This document shows positions 1 through 5,079 of a stretch of DNA of 5,079 bases, piece after piece. The notes below the pieces were generated by a model that was not told the DNA's origin, did not search any database, and saw only the letters and a list, made by a program, of their open reading frames with translations. The stretch is from Hyphomicrobiales bacterium (GTDB lineage Bacteria; Pseudomonadota; Alphaproteobacteria; Rhizobiales; Xanthobacteraceae), in the NCBI GenBank assembly GCA_026400425.1, contig JAPLPC010000219.1:1-5079 (forward strand). Reading direction: 5' to 3'. How positions within the stretch are numbered: the first letter of the stretch is position 1; each line of letters starts with the position of its first letter. Made by a program: the position numbers and the translations under genes.

Positions 1-104
1 CGATTGCCGAGCGCCAGTGTCAGCCAGGCCTCTTGCGTCCCCTTGCCGATAAAAATCTGCTTGTCCGTATCGCCTGACGTCGAAACTGCGGTGGTCAATG
101 CCAT
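1..104 (-). CDS. Partial CDS, possible HerA/YjgR-like (DUF853) ATPase, N-terminus only
   Basis: Reading the minus strand from the ATG whose complement lies at 102-104 gives 34 open codons to the window edge, beginning MALTTAVSTSGDTDKQIF and continuing through IGKGTQEAWLTLALGN with an Arg probably next. An AGAGG lies about 8 bases upstream of the ATG on the minus strand, which supports this start. The pattern of a short polar leader, then IF(I/V)GKG, then a L.L.NR segment resembles the start of HerA-like DUF853 ATPases, where NR is followed by HGL and a Walker A motif (GATGTGKT). The Walker motif would fall beyond the window, so the family call is recalled similarity only. That a gene starts here is fairly safe; its identity is tentative. 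It is divergent from the rest of the window. Confidence 0.55.
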   Translation of the reverse strand, partial: MALTTAVSTSGDTDKQIFIGKGTQEAWLTLALGN

Positions 105-427
105 CTGATCGCCTCTGGGGAGCCCGTCGCGCTTAAAAAAACAGATCCAATTACTATTCGCGCCGTTTGCACATCCTACCGCAGGTCGCGGAATGATGGC
201 CAGCGACCCGCGTCATCTTGGTATCGATCTGCGATCGCCGACGCTTGTCCGGTTTTGACATTTCTAAAGCGGGCTTTCTCGCGAGCGCGAACAATTGACC
301 AAAATTTCACGTTTGCGATTGCATTGCTGCAACAGTGGCGGCGCGATCCGAGTGAATCAGCCGCCGGGCCGACTGGTTTGCTTGTAATTCGAATCACACC
401 GGCACAAGATGATTTTTCAAACAAGGG

Positions 428-444
428 CACCGGTTCAACCGGTG
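428..444. promoter_or_regulatory. 17-base perfect palindrome next to the ribosome binding site
   Basis: CACCGGTTCAACCGGTG is a perfect inverted repeat with 8-base arms around a single central C (or a 7-bp stem with a TCA loop as RNA). It ends two bases before the GAGG that serves the gene starting at 459. Its right arm also belongs to a second, competing pairing: TCACACCGG at 394-402 is exactly complementary to CCGGTGTGA at 439-447. The position suits either a repressor operator or a leader hairpin affecting translation. The function is inferred from position and symmetry only. Confidence 0.4.
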
Positions 445-445
445 T

Positions 446-449
446 GAGG
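446..449 (+). promoter_or_regulatory. Ribosome binding site that fixes the start at 459
   Basis: GAGG at 446-449 lies 9 bases before the ATG at 459. No comparable site precedes the farther-upstream in-frame ATG-like starts, and the predicted protein only becomes family-like from 459 onwards. Confidence 0.6.
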
Positions 450-458
450 CGGGGCATC

Positions 459-818
459 ATGGATGAATTGATCAAAGCGCTGACTGCAAAGGTCGGCATC
501 GATGCAGCTGTGGCTGAAAAAGCCGTGGGGTCCATTCTGGAATTCCTGAAGCGGGAAGCGCCTCCCGAGCCGTTCGGTCAATTGGTCGCGCATATCCCCG
601 GCGCCGAAGCTGCGATCTCCGCCAACGAAGGCGGCGGCTTCAGCATGATGGGCGGCGGCTTGATGGCGCTCGGCAGCAAGCTGATGGGCATGGGTCTCGG
701 CATGGGCGAGATCCAGAGCATCGCGCGCAAATTGTTCAAGTATGGACGCGAGAAGATCGGCTCCGACGCCATGGACCAGATCATTGCCGGCACGCCCGGG
801 CTCAGTCAGTTCACCTGA
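459..818 (+). CDS. Small conserved protein of unknown function (DUF2267-like), 119 aa
   Basis: The protein starts MDELIKALTAKVGIDAAVAE and has three parts. Residues 1-33 form an amphipathic helical segment of the type K.G.D...AEKAVG.IL.FL. Residues 57-83 are very rich in Gly and Met (GGGFSMMGGGLMALGSKLMG). Residues 84-119 form a helical tail ending in AGTPGLSQFT. There is no signal peptide or clear catalytic motif, and the Gly/Met stretch is not hydrophobic enough for a convincing membrane helix. It resembles small rhizobial proteins that I recall being annotated as hypothetical or DUF2267-like; function is unknown. The start at 459 is chosen because GAGG precedes it at good spacing. An in-frame extension back to 255 adds 68 residues of unrelated composition and is rejected. 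It lies 69 bases upstream of the DUF4332 gene and may be cotranscribed with it. Confidence 0.75.
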   Translation: MDELIKALTAKVGIDAAVAEKAVGSILEFLKREAPPEPFGQLVAHIPGAEAAISANEGGGFSMMGGGLMALGSKLMGMGLGMGEIQSIARKLFKYGREKIGSDAMDQIIAGTPGLSQFT

Positions 819-887
819 CGAGCGCCGTTCCGATTGTCTGCCGTACGCCCAGACAACGCGTCAAGCACATTGAAATGTTCGAGTATC

Positions 888-1295
888 ATGGCTTATTCCA
901 TCTCCGAGATCGACGGTCTGACGGCCTTCGCCGCCACCCGGCTTAAAAAAGCAGGCATCCGCACCATGGAGAGTCTGCTGGAAGCTGCCCACTCTGCCAA
1001 ACGGCGCAAAGAACTGTCCGCCAAGACGGGCTTTTCCGAGCAGCAATTGCTGGAATGGGCCAATCTCGCCGATTACCTGCGTATCCCCGGCATGGGCACC
1101 GCCAAAGCCGAATTGCTGCGCGCCTCCGGCGTCTCGACCGTCCGCGAACTCAAGCACCGCAATCCCGCGCGCCTGGCCCAGGCGATGCGCGAGGCCAACG
1201 ACAAGCGCAAACTGGTGCGCGTGCTGCCGTCGGAAAAATCCGTCGGCGATCTCATCGAAAAAGCACGCCAGCTGCCGCTGAAGATTTCGTACTGA
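888..1295 (+). CDS. DUF4332-type helix-hairpin-helix protein, 135 aa
   Basis: The product begins MAYSISEIDGLTAFAATRLK and has two helix-hairpin-helix-like repeats. The first is at residues 7-24 (EIDGLTAFAATRLKKAGI) and the second at 66-82 (IPGMGTAKAELLRASGV). The region RELKHRNPARLAQAM (86-100) and the C-terminal basic helix with KLVRVLP (108-114) fit the DUF4332 family as I know it. The second hairpin has the classic GxG turn; in the first, the second glycine is replaced by a DGLTA stretch. Such folds usually bind nucleic acid non-specifically or mediate protein contacts, and the role of this one is unknown. The length matches family members of about 130-140 residues. The ATG at 888 is preferred over a TTG at 834 because family similarity starts at MAYS; the ribosome site (GAG at 881-883) is weak. 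A REP-like hairpin follows, then folP. Confidence 0.82.
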   Translation: MAYSISEIDGLTAFAATRLKKAGIRTMESLLEAAHSAKRRKELSAKTGFSEQQLLEWANLADYLRIPGMGTAKAELLRASGVSTVRELKHRNPARLAQAMREANDKRKLVRVLPSEKSVGDLIEKARQLPLKISY

Positions 1296-1315
1296 ACCCT
1301 CCTTGGGTTGCTGCC

Positions 1316-1346
1316 GTAGGGTGGGCAAAGCAAAGCGTGCCCACCA
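1316..1346. repeat. REP-like intergenic palindromic element
   Basis: GTAGGGTGGGCA begins an element whose GGTGGGCA arm (1320-1327) pairs perfectly with TGCCCACC (1338-1345) around a 10-base loop. The GTAGGGTGGGCA...TGCCCACC pattern is one I recognise as a widespread dispersed palindromic repeat, common in Bradyrhizobium and relatives. There is no T-run after the stem, so it is not a typical intrinsic terminator, though such hairpins can stabilise or partly stop transcripts. It sits in the 108-base gap between the DUF4332 gene and folP. Confidence 0.6.
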
Positions 1347-1403
1347 GTCTCTGCTGCGGCTCCCCATCTTGACTCCCTCCCTGCCCGCGCGCACATCGAC
1401 CGC

Positions 1404-2237
1404 ATGATCGCGCTTCCCACCACCATGCCGCCTGTGCTTGCCGCCCTGTTGGCGCGGCCGGTTCCGGCCGTGATGGGCATTCTCAACGTCACGCCGGACT
1501 CTTTCTCGGACGGCGGCAATTTCAACGTGCCGGAGCGCGCGCTGGCGCATGCCCGCGCGATGATCGCTGCGGGCGCCGACATCATCGATATCGGCGCGGA
1601 ATCGACGCGGCCCTATGGCTCGCAGCCGGTCTCGGCGGATGAGGAATGGCAGCGCCTCGCGCCGGTGCTGCCGGCATTGGTCGCGCTCGGCCTGCCGCTG
1701 TCCATCGACAGCATGAAGGCGTCTGTCACCGCGCGGGCGCTGCAGGCCGGCGTCGCCATCGCCAACGACGTCTGGGGCTTGCAGCGCGATCCCGACATGG
1801 CGCGCGTTGTCGCCGAACATGGCGCCCCCGTCGTCGTCATGCACAACCGTGACAGCGTCGATGCATCGCTCGACATCATGGCCGATATCGTCGCCTTCTT
1901 CGCGCGCACGCTGGAGATCGCGGCGAAGGCAGGCATCCCCGACAATCGCATCATCCTCGATCCCGGCATCGGCTTCGGCAAGACGCCCGAACAGAGCATG
2001 ATCGCGCTCGCCCGCGGCGACGAACTCGCACGCTTCGGCTTGCCGGTGCTGGTCGGCGCATCGCGCAAGAAATTCATCGCCACCATCGTGCCGTCCGAAC
2101 CACGACAGCGGATCGGCGGTTCGCTCGCCGCTCATCTGATTGCGGTTCGGCGCGGCGCAAAGATCATTCGCGCCCATGATGTGGCCGAAACCGTACAGGC
2201 GCTGCGCGTTGCAGCTGCCATCGAGGACAAGCGCTGA
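1404..2237 (+). CDS. folP: Dihydropteroate synthase
   Basis: FolP condenses 6-hydroxymethyl-7,8-dihydropterin pyrophosphate with p-aminobenzoate to give 7,8-dihydropteroate in the cytoplasm; it is the sulfonamide target. The 277-residue TIM-barrel protein has all signature segments: MGILNVTPDSFSDGG at 24-38, DIGAESTRP at 62-70, SIDS at 100-103, NDVWG at 121-125, LDPGIGFGKT at 185-194, GASRKKFI at 218-225 and RAHDV at 256-260. By comparison with the E. coli enzyme, Asn28, Asp102, Asn121, Asp186, Lys222, Arg256 and His258 occupy the substrate-binding positions. The length is normal for the family. Neither the ATG at 1404 nor the in-frame ATG at 1425 has a clear Shine-Dalgarno sequence, so the start may be seven codons later. 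It heads a folP-folB-folK cluster with a 29-base gap to folB. Confidence 0.97.
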   Translation: MIALPTTMPPVLAALLARPVPAVMGILNVTPDSFSDGGNFNVPERALAHARAMIAAGADIIDIGAESTRPYGSQPVSADEEWQRLAPVLPALVALGLPLSIDSMKASVTARALQAGVAIANDVWGLQRDPDMARVVAEHGAPVVVMHNRDSVDASLDIMADIVAFFARTLEIAAKAGIPDNRIILDPGIGFGKTPEQSMIALARGDELARFGLPVLVGASRKKFIATIVPSEPRQRIGGSLAAHLIAVRRGAKIIRAHDVAETVQALRVAAAIEDKR

Positions 2238-2266
2238 GCGTCAGTGCAGCGACCAGGAACCTTGCG

Positions 2267-2632
2267 ATGACCGACATGATCTTTATCAAAGGCGTTTCCG
2301 TGCATGCCCATCACGGCGTGCTCGACTACGAAGGCGTGGTCGGCCAGCGCTTCATCATCGATCTCGAGCTCGACACCGATATCCACCTGGCCTCGCGCAG
2401 CGACCGCCTGGCCGACACCGTGTCCTATGCCAATGTGGTGGCCACCGCCGTCGCCGCGTTCAAGGATGCCAACTACAAGCTGCTCGAACGCGCCGCCGGC
2501 GCCGTGGCCGACGCGATCCTCGCCGAATTTTCCAAGATCAGCGCCGTCAAGATCACCGTGCACAAGCCGCATGCGCCGATCGCTGCCATCTTCGACGATG
2601 TCGGCGTCGTGCTGCATCGATCGCGGGCCTGA
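2267..2632 (+). CDS. folB: Dihydroneopterin aldolase
   Basis: FolB cleaves 7,8-dihydroneopterin to 6-hydroxymethyl-7,8-dihydropterin and glycolaldehyde, supplying the substrate of FolK. The 121-residue product matches the usual length of about 120. The N-terminal strand carries the HHGVLDYE motif (15-22). Glu22, Tyr54 (in VSYANV), Glu74 (KLLERAAG) and Lys100 (VHKPHAP) sit at the same numbers as the active-site residues of the well-studied Staphylococcus aureus enzyme, so the catalytic set is complete. AGGAA at 2255-2259, 7 bases upstream, supports the ATG at 2267; a second in-frame ATG at 2276 is possible but would shorten the first strand. It lies 29 bases after folP and 16 bases before folK, consistent with one transcript. 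Confidence 0.96.
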   Translation: MTDMIFIKGVSVHAHHGVLDYEGVVGQRFIIDLELDTDIHLASRSDRLADTVSYANVVATAVAAFKDANYKLLERAAGAVADAILAEFSKISAVKITVHKPHAPIAAIFDDVGVVLHRSRA

Positions 2633-2648
2633 GCCGGGAGATTTGACG

Positions 2649-2990
2649 ATGGCGAGCGTCCTGATCGCGCTGGGCGGCAATGTCGGCGATGTCCGCGCCA
2701 CCTTCCGCAAAGCCACCAGCCATATCTGCGGCATGACCCAGGCTGCCTTGGTGGCGCGCTCGTCCGACTATGAGACGCCCCCGGTCGGCGACATCCCGCA
2801 GGACAACTATGTCAATGCGGCAATCGAGATCGACACCGAGCTCGATCCGCACGCGCTGCTGTTCACGCTGCACCGGATCGAACACAAATTCGGCCGCAAC
2901 CGCATCGCCGAGGGCCGCTGGGGTCCGCGCCCTCTCGATCTCGATATGATCGCCTATGACGAGCCAAGCTCTCGACCGCCGGCATCGTGA
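2649..2990 (+). pseudogene. folK: folK (HPPK), internally deleted and frameshifted; 113-residue remnant
   Basis: FolK transfers pyrophosphate from ATP to 6-hydroxymethyl-7,8-dihydropterin. The N-terminal two-thirds is clear: GGNVGD (9-14), YETPPVG (41-47), NYVNA (53-57), GRNR (82-85) and RWGPRPLDLD (90-99) with the Mg-binding Asp97 and Asp99. The start at 2649 has GGGAG at 2636-2640. After IAYDE (101-105) the frame reads only PSSRPPAS and stops at 2988-2990, giving 113 residues against about 158 in E. coli. The segment corresponding to E. coli residues of roughly 104-146, including His115, Arg121 and the F.L.PL.EIAP stretch, is absent. The normal C-terminus is still present just downstream in another frame (see 2963-3010), so this is an internal deletion rather than a short natural variant. 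The product is probably inactive, because the missing His and Arg contact ATP in the known enzyme. An assembly collapse cannot be excluded from the sequence. Confidence 0.85.
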
Positions 2991-3010
2991 AGCTCCCGGG
3001 CCTGAACTAA
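2963..3010 (+). pseudogene. folK: Detached C-terminal end of folK in a shifted frame
   Basis: Codons from GCC at 2963 to the stop TAA at 3008-3010 read AKLSTAGIVKLPGLN. This fits the end of HPPK, where E. coli ends TRAFDKLNKW; the pattern T..(I/F).KL is shared. This frame is offset by two from the folK frame, so the missing length would be 1 modulo 3, plausibly about 130-140 bases. The alignment is made by eye over a short tail, but the position, direction and stop all agree. Confidence 0.65.
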
Positions 3011-3023
3011 GCGCCGAACTCAA

Positions 3024-3053
3024 CCTCTCCCCGCATATTGCGCGGGGAGAAGG
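3024..3053. repeat. Hairpin repeat after folK, possible transcript end
   Basis: TCTCCCCGC at 3026-3034 pairs perfectly with GCGGGGAGA at 3042-3050 around a 7-base loop (ATATTGC). The stem extends by CC/GG (3024-3025 with 3052-3053) past one bulged A. CCTCTCCCCGC...GCGGGGAGAGG hairpins are familiar dispersed intergenic repeats in rhizobial genomes. No T-run follows, so it is not a typical intrinsic terminator, although a GC stem this strong after the folate genes could still shield or end the transcript. It begins 13 bases after the end of the folK remnant. Confidence 0.6.
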
Positions 3054-3163
3054 AACAGCACCACCATTCTGCGCAGCCCCATGCTGGAACAGGCATTGGC
3101 AACCCCTTCCGGCCATGGCATTTTCAGGCGAAATACGAACTGTCCGGGAGTAAACCGTTCCAC

Positions 3164-5029
3164 ATGTCGATTGCGACTGACGACATCAGGCTGGCCGCCG
3201 ATTTCGCACCCAAGACCTATGATGACTGGCGCAAGCTCGTCGATGGGGTGCTGAAAGGTGCGCCGTTCGAAAAGCTGATCGGCAAGACCTATGATGGCAT
3301 CGCCATCCAGCCGATCTATGCGCGTTCGCCCGCGGCCCAGCCGATCGCCGGCCGGGCCGCCGCAGCGCCGTGGCAGATCATGCAACGCATCGATCATCCG
3401 GATGCGGCCAAATCCAACCGACAGGCCCTGCACGATCTGGAGAACGGCGCCACCGGCCTCACGCTGGTGTTCGAAGGCGCCAATGGCGCGCGCGGTTTCG
3501 GACTGACGGCATCGCAGGACACCATCGCGACGCTGTTCGACGGCATCCATCTCGATGCCGGCATCGGCATCGAATTGCAGGCCGGCCCGCAATCGCGCAT
3601 GGCCGTGACCTATCTCGCCGACTACATCGCGGCGCAGGGCATCGACGCCGGCGCGTGCCATATCCGCTTCGGGCTCGATCCGATCGGCGCCACTGCGGTC
3701 TGGGGCACCAGCGCCTATAACTGGTGGGAGATGGCGCCAGCCGTCACCGACACCATCAAGAAACTCGCCGCGCAGGGGTTCAAGGGTCCGTTCGCCGTTG
3801 CCGATGGCCGCATCGTGCACGATGCCGGCGGCTCCGAAGTGCAGGAGCTGAGCTACACGCTGGCGACCATGCTGGCCTATCTGCGCGCGCTCGACGACCA
3901 CAACGTCCCGCTCGAAACCGCGCGCGACATGATCTATGCGCGCCTCAGCGCCGATGCCGATCAGTTCCTGACCATGGCGAAATTCCGCGCGCTGCGGCTG
4001 CTGTGGGCGCGCGTCGAGGAAAGCTGCGGCCTGAAGCCGAAGCCGCTGTTCATTGCCGCCGAAACCGCATGGCGCATGCAGACCCAGCGCGATGCCGCGG
4101 TGAACATGCTGCGTGCGACCATGGCGACATTCTCGGCTGGCCTCGCCGGTGCCAATTCGATCTGCGTGCTGCCGCATACGTTCGCACTCGGGCTGCCCGA
4201 TAGCGGCGCCCGCCGCATCGCGCGCAATACACAGCTTGTGCTGCTGGAGGAGTCCAACCTCGCCAAGGTCACCGACCCCGCCGCCGGTGCCGGTGGCATC
4301 GAGGCGCTGACGCGCGAACTCTGCGATGCCGCCTGGCTGCAATTCCAGGACATCGAGAAGGCCGGTGGCGTCTTCCAGGCGCTCGGCAACAACCTGATCC
4401 AGCCCAAGATCGCCGCCACCCGCAATGCACGCCAGAGCGCCGTCGCCAAGCGCCGCGACGTGCTCACCGGCGCCAGCGAGTTTCCGAACCTGCACGAGGC
4501 CCGCGCCAGCGTGCTGAAGATCAAGCCGACCCCCGCCAAGCCTTACGGCAAGGACAAGATCAAGTTTCCGCCACTGCTGCCGATCCGCCTCGCCGAGCCG
4601 TTCGAGGCGCTGCGCGACAAGTCCGATCATATGCTCGCCCGAAAGGGCGCGCGGCCGCAGGTGTTTCTGGCCAATCTCGGCACGCCCGCGGATTTCACCG
4701 TCCGCGCCACCTTCGCCAAGAGCTTCTTCGAGACCGGCGGGATCGAGGCCATCGATAGCGACGGCTTCACGGACCCAGCCGCGCTCGCCGACGCCTTCAA
4801 GGCGTCGGGCGCCGCTTTCGCCTGTCTGTGTTCGTCGGACAAGCAGTATCCCGTTTACGCCGCAGCCGCAGCTCAGGCCCTGACAAAGGCCGGCGCGACG
4901 CATATCTATCTCGCAGGCCGCCCCGGCGAGCTGGAAGCCGAGTTGCGCACGGCCGGCGTGCAGGATTTCATCGTCGCCGGCGGCGATGCTTTGGCGATGC
5001 TGGTGCAGGCTTATGCGCGGATGGAGTGA
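3164..5029 (+). CDS. mutA: Methylmalonyl-CoA mutase small (beta) subunit
   Basis: This is the non-catalytic partner subunit of B12-dependent methylmalonyl-CoA mutase, which converts (R)-methylmalonyl-CoA to succinyl-CoA in propionate and ethylmalonyl-CoA pathway metabolism. The 621-residue product has a TIM-barrel domain with PWQIMQRIDHPDA (near 67-79), YNWWEMAP (about 185-192) and GGSEVQELSYTLATMLAYLRAL (about 222-243). The C-terminal B12-like domain starts near residue 498 (PQVFLANLGTPADFTVRATF). The large subunit has a DGHDRG cobalamin-ligand motif in this position; here it is replaced by GTPADFT, as expected for the small subunit. The length is typical. The ATG at 3164 is preferred because GGGAG at 3146-3150 precedes it (13 bases, slightly long) and family similarity starts there; the upstream in-frame extension from 3038 runs through the hairpin repeat. 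The gene should pair with a mutB/scpA large subunit, which is not seen in the window. Confidence 0.95.
   Translation: MSIATDDIRLAADFAPKTYDDWRKLVDGVLKGAPFEKLIGKTYDGIAIQPIYARSPAAQPIAGRAAAAPWQIMQRIDHPDAAKSNRQALHDLENGATGLTLVFEGANGARGFGLTASQDTIATLFDGIHLDAGIGIELQAGPQSRMAVTYLADYIAAQGIDAGACHIRFGLDPIGATAVWGTSAYNWWEMAPAVTDTIKKLAAQGFKGPFAVADGRIVHDAGGSEVQELSYTLATMLAYLRALDDHNVPLETARDMIYARLSADADQFLTMAKFRALRLLWARVEESCGLKPKPLFIAAETAWRMQTQRDAAVNMLRATMATFSAGLAGANSICVLPHTFALGLPDSGARRIARNTQLVLLEESNLAKVTDPAAGAGGIEALTRELCDAAWLQFQDIEKAGGVFQALGNNLIQPKIAATRNARQSAVAKRRDVLTGASEFPNLHEARASVLKIKPTPAKPYGKDKIKFPPLLPIRLAEPFEALRDKSDHMLARKGARPQVFLANLGTPADFTVRATFAKSFFETGGIEAIDSDGFTDPAALADAFKASGAAFACLCSSDKQYPVYAAAAAQALTKAGATHIYLAGRPGELEAELRTAGVQDFIVAGGDALAMLVQAYARME
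5023..5026 (+). promoter_or_regulatory. Ribosome binding site inside the mutA end
   Basis: GGAG at 5023-5026 overlaps the last mutA codons and lies 6 bases before the ATG at 5033. It implies that translation of the next gene is coupled to mutA. Confidence 0.55.
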
Positions 5030-5032
5030 GCC

Positions 5033-5079
5033 ATGACGGCGACGGCGAGCAAACCGATGCTGACCGGCGGCTGCCAATG
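5033..5079 (+). CDS. Partial CDS, possible GFA/CENP-V family zinc protein
   Basis: The gene starts 3 bases after the mutA stop with a GGAG site at good spacing. Its first 15 codons read MTATASKPMLTGGCQ and the next codon begins TG, which allows Cys. A short leader followed by LTGGCQCG is the typical beginning of the GFA family (glutathione-dependent formaldehyde-activating-like, CENP-V/DUF636 proteins), where GGCQCG holds the first zinc cysteines. It does not look like a methylmalonyl-CoA mutase large subunit, whose N-terminus is longer and of different composition. Only 47 bases are visible, so the family is a tentative call; the presence of a coding start is more secure. Confidence 0.5.
   Translation, partial: MTATASKPMLTGGCQ

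Larger units (their letters stand above)
105..458. other. Divergent intergenic region, no gene
   Basis: These 354 bases separate the leftward gene from the rightward small-protein gene, so they should hold both promoters. The left half is visibly more AT-rich than the coding DNA, with an A7 run near 135-141. TTGACA at 255-260 and TTGACC at 295-300 resemble -35 boxes, but neither has a good -10 element 16-18 bases downstream, so I do not call a promoter. Short palindromes occur at 231-238 (GCGATCGC), 278-285 (CTCGCGAG) and 386-393 (ATTCGAAT). The strongest structure is the palindrome at 428-444. An open frame from 255 runs into the downstream gene, but its translation shows no family features. 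Confidence 0.6.

Noticed and set aside
190..214. GGAAT-N16-CGTC resembling an EcfG-type stress promoter
   Set aside because: Both boxes deviate from GGAAC and CGTT, and such partial matches are expected by chance.
384..400. TTCGAATC resembling a tRNA T-loop, possible tRNA or attachment site
   Set aside because: The flanking bases do not form a T-stem, and no anticodon or acceptor stem can be built around it.
255..458. In-frame N-terminal extension of the small protein gene back to 255
   Set aside because: The 68 extra residues have no family features, cross the palindrome and ribosome site, and the GAGG-ATG pair at 446-461 gives a better start.
1295..1309. Small hairpin AACCC-TCCTT-GGGTT right after the DUF4332 stop as a terminator
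   Set aside because: The stem is only 5 bp and no T-run follows.
861..2177. Long minus-strand open frame of 438 codons
   Set aside because: It is the antisense shadow of the DUF4332 gene and folP, with low-complexity Arg/Gly/Asp/His composition typical of high-GC antisense frames.
2304..2648. Upstream extension of the folK frame through folB
   Set aside because: It is the out-of-frame shadow of folB; HPPK similarity and a ribosome site begin only at 2649.
3096..3124. TTGGCA ... CATTTT as a sigma-70 promoter for mutA
   Set aside because: The -10 matches only 3 of 6 bases. It also fails the GG-N10-GC spacing needed for sigma-54.
3020..5077. Minus-strand open frame of 685 codons opposite mutA
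   Set aside because: mutA on the plus strand has clear family motifs along its length; the antisense frame shows no domain and has shadow-like composition.

Overview
The window looks like a chromosomal segment of a high-GC alphaproteobacterium, most likely the Bradyrhizobium / Rhodopseudomonas / Afipia group (Nitrobacteraceae). The reasons are strong GC bias at third codon positions, the folP-folB-folK order next to a methylmalonyl-CoA mutase small-subunit gene, and two intergenic hairpin repeats of kinds I associate with these genomes. The genus call rests on protein style and gene order recalled from memory, not on a search.

Layout: at the left edge a gene reads leftwards out of the window (1-104, minus strand; start only, perhaps a HerA/YjgR-like ATPase). 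A 354-base divergent intergenic region follows, ending in a near-perfect palindrome against the ribosome binding site of a small glycine/methionine-rich protein of unknown function (459-818). Next comes a helix-hairpin-helix DUF4332-type protein (888-1295), then a 108-base gap holding a REP-like hairpin. The folate genes folP (1404-2237), folB (2267-2632) and folK (from 2649) follow closely spaced on the plus strand. After a second hairpin repeat (3024-3053) come the methylmalonyl-CoA mutase small subunit (3164-5029) and, 3 bases after its stop, the start of a gene whose first residues resemble a GFA/CENP-V-type zinc protein.

FolP, FolB and FolK work on adjacent steps of tetrahydrofolate synthesis. 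FolB makes 6-hydroxymethyl-dihydropterin, FolK pyrophosphorylates it, and FolP condenses the product with p-aminobenzoate. FolP and FolB look intact with their catalytic residues in place.

The main surprise is folK. It runs normally through the metal-binding DLD motif (residues 97-99) and then loses about 45 codons, including the conserved PH...R...FVL.PL.EIAP segment. A recognisable folK C-terminus survives immediately afterwards in a different reading frame (2963-3010). This is the signature of an internal deletion whose length is not a multiple of three. It implies either a broken folK, with the step supplied elsewhere, or an assembly artefact. I saw no evidence of a mobile element, CRISPR array, phage gene or RNA gene. 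Apart from folK, this is mostly housekeeping DNA.
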